Shown one piece after another: positions 45,201 through 56,300 of a stretch of 64,000 nucleotides of DNA. Below the pieces are notes generated by a model. The model ran no database searches, was not told the DNA's origin, and was given only the letters and a program-made list of their open reading frames with translations. Position 1 is the first letter of the stretch. The number at the start of each line of letters is the position of its first letter. The DNA comes from Ectocarpus siliculosus (lineage: Eukaryota > Sar > Phaeophyceae > Ectocarpales > Ectocarpaceae): contig FN648038.1 of assembly GCA_000310025.1 (NCBI GenBank), positions 322,222-386,221 on the forward strand. The letters are read 5' to 3'. The position numbers and the translations under genes were made by a program.

Positions 45201-48200
45201 GAGTCCTGAATACGTCACACGCTAGCGTGCAAACAAACAAAGAGATTGAAGAAAACAATCACCCCCCCCTTTTTGCGAACCTGCTGAAGTAATTCATTTC
45301 GCGGTGCCCCTGGACCGTACGCCGTCTTAATGGATTGGAAACAAGCGTCTTCTCTCTCGACTCTCACCGCGTTTCATTTGCGGTCGAATGCTGACTCTTG
45401 TTTATCGTTGGCTTTGTTTGTGTGTCGTTCTTTTGTTTTTTCGCGCTCGGTCCGCTTTTTCCTTTTCTTCCCGTTTTCCGGTTGGTTCTGGGAAACAAAG
45501 GCGGAGATTTTCGTGGACCCTCGCGAGAAGGAAGACCTACCAGAGGTTTTTGACGGTGAGAACAAGAGAAGAAACCACATGCGTGTGTTTGTGTGCTTGG
45601 CACGGGGGAGGGGGAGAGATAAAGAGAGGAAGGTCGAGATATAGGGAGGGAGAGAGAAAATGAGGGAATGGATATATACGAACAGAGAGCAAGATAAGGA
45701 GAGGTAGAGACAGAGATAGACACCAAGACGGAAAGGGAGGGAGGGAAGGGGGGGGGGGTTATGTTTTGCATGCCTTAGCGGTTAGACCATTGACCACGCG
45801 TCCTCGAGAGGACGGAGCATTGTTCCCACAGGACCGATCACCGATGGCCAATCGTTCCTTCCTCCTTTGCCAAAGGTGGCTCAATAATGTCTTCCCTAGT
45901 CTGTCTATCCTAACGATATCCCTTCCCGCCTTTTCAAACCACTTCCTACTCCCCAGTACAGCTACCGTCCTCTCCTCTCTATTCCATGCCTCAAAGATCT
46001 CCCTGTACGTCCCTTGTATTTTTCCCAGCCCAGTCATGTACACTTCCCTCTCCTCTTCGTACCACGGACATTCCGCGACTACGTGAACACCGCCTTCGCA
46101 TTCGAAGCCGCAATCACATTTGAACTTGTCGTCTTCGTCGTCTACCGTCCTATGTCTTCGTCGACGTTCTCGAAGGCCTATGTCCCCGGTCCTGAATTTG
46201 ACCTCAAGCTTTGTCCCTGCATCCATTGGTCCATGTAGGTAATCCTTGAACCCGATTCCTTCTTTCAACATTCCGTACACTTCTAGACCCTCCTTATCCT
46301 CGGTTTCTTTCCTTAGATTATGTTCTTCTCTCTCGGCACAAGCAACAGATATCTTCTCCTTGAACCCCTGTAGACCCTCCGTTTCCAGCGTTTCATCTTC
46401 GTCGATGTCTAACCCCTTCCATATGTCCTCTACAACCTTGACCCATTCCGTGGGTTGTCTACCCCTCTTGTTGTTTGCCCACTTCGCTTCCCATACTATT
46501 CTCGGCAACCTCTCCTCTCCCATCCCGAACATGCGATACTGCCATGTCAGCTTCCTTGCGTCTCTTCCCGACCGTAGGGATTGGATCCCCAATTCTGCCC
46601 TGACGGCTGCATTACTTGTGCGCTTGGAGCATCCTAGGATGATTTTCGCTGCCTTCGTCTGCGCCGTCTCGAGTTCTTTCACTACCTTCTTATTTCCTTC
46701 CCATACTTCTCCGGCGTACTCTAGCGGCGGTACGATTACGCTCTTCAAAACCGCCAATTTGATGCGTGTATCGAGGTGCCGGTTTGCGAGTATTGGGTGC
46801 AGCTTCCCTGCCCTTTTCCGCTACCTTGGACATGTGTGCATTCCACGAGCAGTCGTTTGCGATCTCTACTCCGAGGTATGTGTACTGGTCCACTACTGCA
46901 ATCTCCTCGATCCCCCACTTCCATCTGTTCTACTGGTTCCTCCCTGACCTCGTTGCACACCATGACGGCACTCTTCTTAACGTTGGCAGACAATCGGGAG
47001 GGAGGGGGGATAATAGACTGATCTTCTTGGCGGTGTTTCGCCTTGGCACATGCATCACGTACAGTGTCGTATCGCGTGGGGTACCTTCCGGGCCGGGATA
47101 AAGTATTGTACAAGTACCCTAGGTCGATACTTCCGTGTCTGTGCTGAACACCGGCGCCGGATAGATACAGATTGGACGAAAGACACGTGACACAAGCAGT
47201 TGACACAGCAGTCCCTTCTCTCCTGTCTTGCGTGCTCGCTCTCGCGTGCCCTCTCTCGTTGCCGCGGCAGACTTCGATTTGGACGTGTCTCACGCAAGTG
47301 AGGCGTGGAGGCAGGCCATAGAAAACTCGGACAACTTGGCCAAGTTTACGGAGAAGACGGAGGTGAGAGAAAGACCACGGTATGCACGAAAATGGCGTTA
47401 TTTCAGAGCAGGAAACGACAGTAAAAGAAATTACGCTATTTTTGAGTGGGGTGGGGCAATGAAACAGATTATGCCGGGACTTGCTGAGAGTTGAGCATTA
47501 CAACGATGAAATGTTTGCTACTGGTGTAAGAGTAAAGCAAACGGCAATGAGGAAATGAGCGTCGAGTACTAGCCCAAGCCCGAACGGGCCGGAAACTATG
47601 TTTCATCCACGTCAGCGTGCGTATTCATGAGCCCCCCGCTGTGCCCCCCCCCCCCTGTACGTGTTTTGAAGCTGCACTTCATGAATCCCCCACGAGACGG
47701 AAAGGCCCTTCTCGTCCTGGACCTGGACCACACCTTGCTAGACTTCACCACGCGGGTGGGGTTTCGAATAGTTGTCGAAGATGTCTACACTGATTGTTTT
47801 TTTGAGTGATGTGGAAGGAGGCACGGGGATAAGGGTAAGCCGACTTTCGTTTCGTGCGTCGAAGTGTCTTCCGGTCTATTTTTTCAGATGTGGAAGGCGA
47901 ACAGGAAAAAGGGTAAATACCGAATTCGTTGCCTGCATTTGTCGATGTTTTGCCTTCCGGCCTTTGGCTGTGCATGTTCCACGTGGAATATTCACGCAGG
48001 GTGAATGAGCCCACGAAGAAACCTTCCTTCAACATGCCTCGTGGTTTCGCTGTTGGTGATTACGATTTGGGTCATTCAACATTCCTCGCGTTTCGCTGTT
48101 CGTGAATGTCGGTCGGTTTTGACCAGGAGACGGCGAGCCCCGAGCAAATGAAACGGCCACACATGGACTCGTTCCTGTCAACGGTGTACGAGCACTACGA

Positions 48201-49671
48201 CCTGGCCATCTGGAGCCAGACCTCCTGGAGGTGGCTCGAGCTCAAGCTCACGGAGCTGGGCTTCCTCAACAACCCAAACTTTCGGTGAGAGAGTCTTGCG
48301 TGTGGACGTGTTCACGACACGATCGCTGCTGCTGCTAGCTTGGCCATGCCTCGCGATGATTTTCCGCGTATTTTTGTTTGTTCTGCCACCTTCCTTTCCC
48401 CTTAGGCGCTTGCCTTCGATGCATACTGCTCTGTTTTTTCTTGCTTTGTTGCGACGCGTTCCGATTTTTCTCCGAACCCAATGCCGGCCTGCTATGTCTT
48501 CGTGCAGGCATAATATAAATGTCTGCACCTCTCTCCCTGGCCGCACACTAAATGCCTTGCAATGGCTCTGTCCGTCTGTCTGTCTGTCTGTCTCTTTCTC
48601 TCGCCCCTTCTCGCTCTCGGCCTAGTAGTTGTTGCTTTATGTCCACCCCTTGTTTTTTCTTTTGACACAACATTGTCCTACGTTTGCTGTTTGCTGGTCG
48701 ATGTCGTGGTGGCTGTGCTCGTGATCGTCGTCGTCGTGTTGGGCGTGTTTCGGTGCCACCGCTGCCCGGGCGCCGGTCCGCAGCATTTGCACCGTGCTCG
48801 ATAAGACAAGCATGTTCGGGGTGACCTCCACCAAGAAGGACGGGGAACAGCGACGGCACCAGGTGACCACTCCAACCCGCCCCCCCCCCCCCCCCNNNNN
48901 NNNNNNNNNNNNNNNNNNNNNNNNNNNNNNNNNNNNNNNNNNNNNNNNNNNNNNNNNNNNNNNNNNNNNNNNNNNNNNNNNNNNNNNNNNNNNNNCCCCC
49001 CCCCTCCCCCCCCCCCCAAACTCTTTGTAGGGATGCTAGGTCAATGCCCTAGCAACTACGGCATGCCCAGCCATGAAGACACCCCCCCCCTCACACGCAC
49101 CTTGCTCGTTTTCAACCTCGTCACGCGCCCGATCGTGTTGGTGTACTGCGGCTTCTGCTGTGGTGGAATTTTCCTGTAAATTTCATCTCTAGCACGTCCG
49201 TGTGGCGTCGCAAGGTTACTCGCGACTCCTACGGAAATGTAGTCCTTTCCCTCCCCCCGCATCACCGCCTCGTCCTTGCTGCGCTTTCGGCCCGTGTCGT
49301 GGTTGTTCTCTTTTTTTTTTTTATCTTAATATGACACAACGAATCCATCTCTATCATAGAAAAGAGTCTGAGACAGATTAGCAATGAATTTATAGCGTCA
49401 GAAAGTACCTGTCATATAGGGACCTCTCCCCTGCGGGTAACAGGCTCAACAAGACAGTTTGGTAGCTGTCTTGTGTGTCTCATGTATGTTATGTTCGGAA
49501 CGTGCAGAAGAAATCTTTTCTCTCTTGACGACGGGTTTCGCGGTTGGTTGCGTTTCACCGAAAAAAGGTGAAACCGCTCAAGATTATCTGGGACAAGTAC
49601 CCAAGATGGCACGCCTCCAACACCTTGCATGTCGACGACCTCTCCAGGAACTTCGCGCTCAACCCAAAGTG

Positions 49672-49703
<32 letters not shown>

Positions 49704-50157
49704 GAGCCTATCAGGGCCGGCATTGCTTTTTTTTTTTTCGTTCCGTCCATGTATATATTTCTGTCTAGAATGCCCCTTTCGGTGGGTGTTTTGGGTCACA
49801 CAGAAGGAACTCTCCACGCTTCCTCCTGTGAGTACAAGGTGGAAGTACTACACAGGGAGGGCATATCAAAGCGGGCGCAACGTATTATAGTATATAAAGG
49901 GTAGGAATACGGGCGGGTTCGAAAACACCTAGCCCCTACACCTGTGTCGCGCTCGACCTGGCCGCAAACACAGGAACGGTGTTAAGGTCAAGGCGTTCCG
50001 GCGCAAGAGCGACGGGAGGCTGCCCACGGACGACGACGAGCTGATGCTGCTGGCCAGATACCTGGTGCTGGTGGCGAAGCGAGACGGGCGGGAGGGGAAA
50101 GGCTGGGATGGACTCGATCACATGGACTGGAAAGGCGAGCTGAAGAGACTTGGGTAG
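42239..50157 (+). CDS. UBLCP1: Ubiquitin-like domain CTD phosphatase (UBLCP1 family), nine exons
   Basis: Exons 42239-42475, 44662-44811, 45501-45555, 47271-47362, 47672-47755, 48127-48284, 48784-48862, 49568-49668 and 49974-50157 join in phase to 379 residues. Residues 1-52 are an Ala-rich extension absent from the roughly 320-residue animal protein. The ubiquitin-like domain spans exons 1-2 (LVAKWQGSTIELPVLP to HRFILMGTPE). The HAD/FCP-type phosphatase has the catalytic DLDHT (about residues 195-199), followed by YEHYDLAIWSQTSWRWLELK, VKPLKIIWDKY and VDDLSRNFALNPK. In animals this enzyme binds the 19S proteasome and dephosphorylates it in the nucleus. Exon 2's donor (GTCCGG) is weak but phase and homology support it. 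The sequence gap lies in intron 7. Confidence 0.94.
42628..42697 (+). other. tRNA-like fragment
   Basis: GGTGGTCTAGATAGTATC followed 30-40 bases later by ATTCGAATCCCGGCG resembles tRNA A-box and T-arm elements at about the right spacing. The T stem and acceptor do not pair well, so this is at most a tRNA pseudogene or tRNA-derived repeat. It is in UBLCP1 intron 1. Confidence 0.25.
44285..44438 (-). repeat. Two tandem SINE-like poly-C repeat copies
   Basis: Minus-strand copies at about 44285-44340 and 44352-44430 each contain GTTAGACCATTGACCTC(T/G)CATCCCTAC and AAAGCCGGGAC. The second continues to GGAGCACGCCGGATTCTCAC and CGGACCAGGCTCAC. ATTTGGGGGG separates them and recurs after the second. 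They lie in UBLCP1 intron 1. Confidence 0.7.
44580..44634 (+). repeat. SINE-like poly-C repeat abutting the UBLCP1 exon 2 acceptor
   Basis: CTCAATGGTCTAACGACTAC and GGCATGCACGACTATGAGTA lead into a C run at about 44623-44633. The acceptor AG of exon 2 is at 44660-44661, so the tail forms most of the pyrimidine-rich tract before the splice site. Confidence 0.72.
45600..45757 (+). repeat. Polypurine tract next to the LINE 3' end
   Basis: About 150 bp of almost pure A/G (GAGAGATAAAGAGAGGAAGG and similar) ending in GGGAGGGAGGGAAGGGGGGG, directly abutting the LINE tail. It may be expanded tail or target sequence. Confidence 0.7.
45758..47005 (-). mobile_element. 5'-truncated non-LTR retrotransposon (LINE), RT C-terminus
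   Basis: The minus strand encodes the C-terminal part of a LINE reverse transcriptase. An open frame of 332 codons (46757-45759) reads AVLKSVIVPPLEYAGEVWEG, RAELGIQSLRSGRDARKLTW and a terminal Cys/His cluster, CDCGFECEGGVHVVAECPW. Upstream pieces in other frames give RLSANVKKSAVM and YTYLGVEIANDCSWNAHMSK, normally just after the catalytic YxDD, which is absent. At least one frameshift lies near 46800. The stop codon TAA (45759-45761) immediately precedes a C tail (about 45749-45758), so there is almost no 3' UTR. It sits antisense in UBLCP1 intron 3. The clade is not assigned. Confidence 0.88.
48896..48995. other. Assembly gap of 100 Ns between poly-C runs
   Basis: A run of N of conventional length, flanked by a C run on the left (from about 48880) and C/T runs on the right (to about 49017). 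It is in UBLCP1 intron 7. Its true length is unknown. Confidence 0.98.
49020..49091 (+). repeat. SINE-like poly-C repeat copy beside the gap
   Basis: TTTGTAGGGATGCTAGGTCAATG, CAACTACGGCATGCCCAGCC and ATGAAGACACCCCCCCCCC match the family with more substitutions than other copies. It begins 24 bases after the N run. Confidence 0.65.
49668..49703 (+). repeat. AGCC tetranucleotide repeat starting at a splice donor
   Basis: The donor of UBLCP1 exon 8 (GTGAGCC) runs directly into about seven CAGCC/AGCC units, so the microsatellite begins within the first ten bases of intron 8. Confidence 0.85.
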
Positions 50158-53100
50158 GGTGGGGGTCACTGCTGCTGCTGCTGGACTCACCGCTGGCTTT
50201 CCTTCGGGAAGAGGCTTCGGATAGCTTTACAGGGGCGCTGCTGGTCCTTGTATTGCTTCACCAGAGGATAGCCCTGTAGAGTGGTTCTGCTGCTCGGTGC
50301 TTCAGGACATGAACTCGAGCGGCCCTTCCTTTTGTTTTGCTGCCGCCTGGATAAGGCGTGGTAGATGGCGTTTGCTCTCCCTCTCTCTCCATTTTTTCTT
50401 GGACAAGCGTCCAGAGGGGGACCGCTATCCTCCTCGTTTGGAGGGAGACGCTGCGAGAGACGCTGCTCTCTTTTTCCCGTCGTTTCTCTCTTGTCGAGTC
50501 GTAGTCTGGACAGGCAGCCGGGGAAAGTTCTTTTTGGGGGGGCACACCAGGCTGCTACGTGGATAGGGGGTGCCCTTCACGCGAAGTGGGCGAGCGCACG
50601 GAAGGAGAGTGGGCGGTAGCCGTTACGGACCACGTTTCTCCTCGCACCCTGTGCAGCACAAGAACGCTGCTAAGGGCGCGAAAGAGGAGGCAGCTCGTGT
50701 ATCCCCAGTCTTGCCTGTGAGACAGGGGGCGGCAGCTGTTGTGTGTGCTCGTGTTTGTAGTGTCGTCCGTGGCATGTACGCAGGGAGGCTTATTTTTGTG
50801 GCTTGGCGCCATATCTTTTGAGCGGCTTCGTACGACTAGAAGAAGGTGGCCTAGCAACGCGCTTCAGCCGACGCTAGAACAAGGTTCCGGTGACATGCCC
50901 GTGGAATCGACGTCGATGATCGTCCCGTTGCTGCTATCTATGTTTGGGCCGCTTCTTCGCCTCTCCGTCAGCCCCGTTTTTCTGTCGCTACTGTCGTTGT
51001 CGTTGTCGTTGCTTGTGCCTTAGCCTGGCGCCTTTTTCACTAGTTCAGATGTGCCGGGTGATATCCACCTCAAAACCCGGCCCTAGAAGGAGTCAGCAGG
51101 AAACGAGTTGGACCCTCGTCGTTTACTGGAGGTTGTGTGCTCCCGCGGGTGTTGGTTGGGGTCCTAGATCTGGAGGTTGTACAATGTGGGGAATGTTTGT
51201 GTGTCCCAGGAGTTTTGACGCCGCGTTTTTTTTTTTACGGTGCCCCAGGTATCGGTGTTCAAACAGGGAGCGAGCGCCGAAAGGGGGTGTGTTGCTTCGT
51301 GTGGTGTACTCAAAATTCTCGGCAGGGGTCATGATGTCATACGACACGGATCGGTCGCAATTTTTTTTTTTTATCTTTCTTGTGTTGGTGGAGCATTTGT
51401 GTGTGTCTCTGTCGGTATGGTTCGATTCGCTGCGCTGCCACAACAAGTTGAGGGTTCAAGCGCTGGACCGACGACCGCATGCTCCAGAAACCCTTGGGAG
51501 CGTGACATGTGTGACATGTACCCATTGCCTCCTCCCTGTGCACCGTGGTCGATCGATAAGTGTCCGTGTTTCGTCGTAGAGGCGGCCGCGGTACCGAAAT
51601 GCGTTTTCTTTTCGGAATGGCCCCTGGGACGTAGAGGAGAGTTCGCGCTGAAAGAAGCACCTTCCACCGAATATTTATATGGTGGGATCTAGTTTCTCCG
51701 CCGCAGACGGTGTATTGTCCCGTTTTCTGTGGTCTACGGAACGTGAAGAATGGACGGTATTTTTCGTGCCGGTTCGACGATAAGATCTCGAATTGCGCCG
51801 CTTTTTTGCCGTTAGGTGCTGTGTTGTTTTATACGATTACGTGCTTGCCGGAGACGAGACTACGGGGGGTTCGAAACCGATTGGATGCTCGCGTTGTGAC
51901 GGATGGCACGAAGTAGATTTCACTTTGTGAGGCGCGTTGCGTCTAGCTAGACCTTTCAAGCCCGGACAGCGCGTTGTAGCCGGGAATGGAGCAAAGCCAG
52001 CGGCGGCGGCAAGGAGTCGCGGGCAGTTCAGGGTTGTCGGTGTAAGTGACGGCGGCCCAAATGTTTCATGGATTCGTCGTCACGTCGTGTGTTGCTGTTA
52101 TGGCGTCTGCTTGTCTTGCGTGCCATTTTTTGTACAAACTAGGAGGGTGGATGTGTTGCGTTGCACGGTCGACGGCTAGGCCTTGTTGTTGGATGCTCTC
52201 ACAAGCAGTGGTTGGATCAAGGCGTGCGTTTTATACAATACTGGCACAGTATAGCGTGGTGTATTGAGCGCGTGTTGGGTGTCCTTCGGTAAGGTTAAGC
52301 TCTGGTCAAAATGTCTCTTTGGCATTCTAGCGGGGGAAGCGTCTCCGTTCCAGCGCCCGCGGCGGACCCTGCTTTTGTTTCGGAGCGGTGTGCAACCTTG
52401 GGGCATTCAGTGCCTCTCACACGCCTGCTATCCCTCGCAGATAGGTAATTGGTTTGCCTGTTGATCTCCTGTCAGGGGGCGGTTTCGTCACTTCGGCGGA
52501 GAGTGATTGTGCGTCTCTGGACGGGGCCAATTATTTGCGCGTACGTTGTGTGGGTTTTCTCCGACTCGCGCCCCTACCAGTCACTCCCAACTCCCTCTCG
52601 CGACCTTTCGCGAAGAGGGACACATAGTGAAGGTGTGAAAAATGAAGCATTGACCACAAGGCACGGCATTGAGGCCCATGTTGACAGATATTGAAGCCCA
52701 TACGGCTATTTGTATAGTACGTAGGCATCCCTCCCCCCCTAGCAACAGCATGTTGCCGACAAAGCAACAGCCGAGGCGGGAGGAGAGCAAACACACCGGA
52801 CTTGAGTGCACCATTGCGTATCGTAGCCGTCAAGTCTGCACTCAATCGTGATGAGGGAATTCACAGTTCAAATTGCCTTCTCGCGAGTAGTAGGTTACTC
52901 GTCACCTGTTTCACTCATTCTCCCCACGATGATGTAGTTGGCTGCAACACCTATTTGCTTTCGAAAGACATTACCTACCCTTGGAGCTTTACCAATCAAA
53001 TCCGAGGCGAAACATGTTTACTTCCACACCCTTTCACATCTGTGACTTGAGTGAGTTCTGGTCGTACCCGGACACTCATTTTCAAAAAAGACCTGCTGCA

Positions 53101-53305
53101 TCCGACACCAACATACTCACATATTAGGTGTCCATGTAAGGTACGTATGCTCTACATGTAGTTGGATCCAAAATTCATCATGTAGGCGACACACCACGAT
53201 CTACTCGCAACTCATGGAGAGGAAGGCCGATGGAAAGACCGAACAATACCCGTGACACTCCTTCATCGAACCAAAATAGAGAACGGGTCTCTAGGGGAGG
53301 ATAAG
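50158..53305. other. Convergent intergenic region, no supported gene
   Basis: Between the 3' ends of UBLCP1 and the armadillo-like gene. The first part is T/G-rich with T tracts at about 51228 and 51361. Open frames on both strands are not splice-consistent and contain no recognised motif. Confidence 0.45.
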
Positions 53306-56300
53306 TCACAGAGACGAGGAAGAGTACAGTGATCTAGCGTGCGCCCCGGTCTTGTCTCTGGCCAGCCGTCTTTGCGTGATGTTGCCGACCCGGATGTGCC
53401 TCTCGTCCTCGTATCTGTCGTCGTTCGTTCGAAACCAGAGATAGAAATCATCACCATCATAATGCAAAGCCGGAATGAAAAACCCCTCATGCAATACACG
53501 CAATACACCTGTCTTCGATCGATATGCGAAAGTGATGTCGACCTCAGCTAAACATCATGGGTAAGAGACCGGGGTCGCTTAATTGCCATCAAACTCTTTT
53601 GGACCGGAACCTGGTCTAAGGGCTTCCTATTGCGTCTAGGGCAGTCCCATGCCATGCGAACGGCTACGCGATGCTATTGTTGCAGTATGTGTATGACCGA
53701 TGATTTTGTTGGGAACAGTCCATTCGAGAGGCTCGACAAAATAGCACCCGAAAACGAGTCGAGAAACCGCAATTCATGATCGATTACGTCCACCATGAGG
53801 AAATTCTACGTCGAACTTTGAGTGGACAAAATACCCGCTGAAGCTCTATGGTAGTAAATATGGAATCTTGCCTCCTCAGTCGTTGGCGCCAATCGTGGAC
53901 GTCTTCGTTTGGGTGTGGCAGCAGACCCGCCTCGCTCACCACCCGGAAAAAGTGGTAGTACGCCAGATTGCCGATCTGGGAACACAAATCGTAGTACATG
54001 CAGCAGAAATGAAGAGGAATGATTGTGCTAAAGATATGTCATCAACTAGGTTCACTCCGCAGAAGAAGAGATGTCGGAAGTAAAAACGTTCATCGCATAT
54101 GAACAACTAGCAGCAGCGAGTGAAGTTTCGCGGGGATGCTCACAGTACAATTGATTTTGCAAACTATCCCCAAAGACAACCGAATGTTGAACACACAGCC
54201 CTACCCGTGGCACCGATATGCAAACAGGATGTTACCTACCTGCAGCTGGTGTTGGCTGCGCATGGTTCCCATGAAAGTTGCGAGGTTGTACGGCGTCCAG
54301 TTGGAGGCGGCCACCTCCGCTGTCTCCAGCGCCTTCTCCGTGTTTAGTCGTTCCTCCTCACTCACGGTCCACCTATGTCACGTGATGAGTGAAAAGGGGG
54401 CGGAGTGAAATTAGAAACGGAACGAGGTGATGCTAATGCACGGAAAAGAAAAAACGATAGTTTGGGACTCTTTCTCCTGCTTCTCATTATTTTACGGCGA
54501 TAACGTCAACGTACAGCATTGCGAGGAGAGTTTCTCACCCAGGTATGTGCTTCTTGCCCGGTGCGTAGCGGATCAAGGCGTCACCACCCGAGGTCCCCTG
54601 GCACAGCCACTGCCAACCCCCCTTGATACTGTCCATTTCTCGCCTCGCCTGCGTTGGCAGAGCTTCACCATATCAAGTTTGTGCCAACTCTGGCCGACTC
54701 TGGCCGACCCAACACACAAGAACAACGTCGGCTCGATGGTTCAATGCATCGCTAATTGTTTGCGATGGGTTCTTGGTACGGTAATCCCCGTTGTCGGCTG
54801 TAGAAGGGTTGGCTCGGGGTTGGCAACAGGATTTCACAACAAGCCGCAAGCACGTGGTGAAGATGTGCTAAACCTAACGGCAAAGGGTGGAAACAGTCCA
54901 GGTGAAATGAGGTACGAATATGCACGGCATATGATACGGGAGTTTCTATAGATGAAACCGAGACACCGCTGAGACTCTACTGGGCATTTTTGCTACACAC
55001 GACTGTGTTTAACAGAGCTTCTATGCTGTCGGTTTTGGTGTTCGTGGTATCCTCGCACCCACCTGTGGCTCTTCGTTGATCAACGTCTGAAGCATCTCGG
55101 CGCCCTTGACCTGCACCAAGTCGTTCCCGACCAGCCTCTGCATCGCTTCGAACACTACACGAAACCCACGCGCCTGGGACGGGCAACAACGATGCAAGTA
55201 CAACCAAACGCCGCCTGGTTGACAATACCTTGCACGCACCGAAAACAGTGCCCCCACCGCCGCTCGACCCAGTGTGCGGTTGTCGAGTGTGCTCCGCACA
55301 TGGACACAGTTTCCTAACGGTTCGAAACGGACCGCGTCCACAGAGGCAAGACCTCTGGGAGTGATACCGAGAAGCATGTCTTGATACTCCGAATCGCATG
55401 GCTTGGGGGGTTAATACCGAGCATCAAGCCTCGTAATGCTGAAACCAAAAAGAAGGGTGAGGCCCTTGAGGGAGGTGAGCCCCTAAGGAGAGCCCGTAAG
55501 ATGAGTTCTCAAGAAGGTGAACCCCGAATTCACTCCGTTATGTACAGCCTCGAGGTTCAATGATTGGAAGCTTAGGAAATCACCCGCCGCGTTGGGGAGT
55601 ACAAACCGCCAACCTGTTCGCCAATATCGCCAGATGTTCACATGCACGACACGGAGGCCCACTACAGTAATACAGCACATTAGTGAGCTGGCGAGAGCTG
55701 CACCATAACCCCATACCTTCAGTATCCGACCGCGCCCTTCCGGCGAGACGCTCAAGAGAAGTAGCAGACCGGTGGCGGCGGTTAGGACACCACTGTGGCA
55801 CCTGTCGTTTTTCGGTACCGGGCATGCGAACGCAGAGAAGAATGAGTTTCACTGTTTCTTGGGACTGCTGTACTTTTTCCCGGAGGTGGTCGGCCAGATC
55901 CAAACCTCACGTTCCCCGAGGAGGGTAGTTGAAGCTGTCCGCATACCTAGGACGGTAGCGCGCAGGTTTCTTCTCCAAGCATGAAGAAAGGACGATGGCA
56001 TCCTAAAGCCCGTGGCAACCCCCGAAACCTTGTGTTTCTGCATCCCGCGAGTGCCTATGACGCATTGGTGCCACGGTGTTCGGCTGCCGGCTAAGACACA
56101 CCTGAAGCAGCGGATGGTCGAAATGGCGATCTCCACGGAACCCCCTCTTACCAGCCGCCGCCGCCCCCGCTCGACGCAACCAAGGTATTCCATAACTCTC
56201 AGACACGTCTCCGCCAACCGAGCGTATCTGTCGCTGCAATCCTCTGCGCCTCCGTCCCACCTAGACCCCGCTTCTTGCTTCACTCTTGAAACGAGATGCT

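Noticed and set aside
48678-49030. ORFs running through the N gap
   Set aside because: Artefact of translating Ns between C/G homopolymers.
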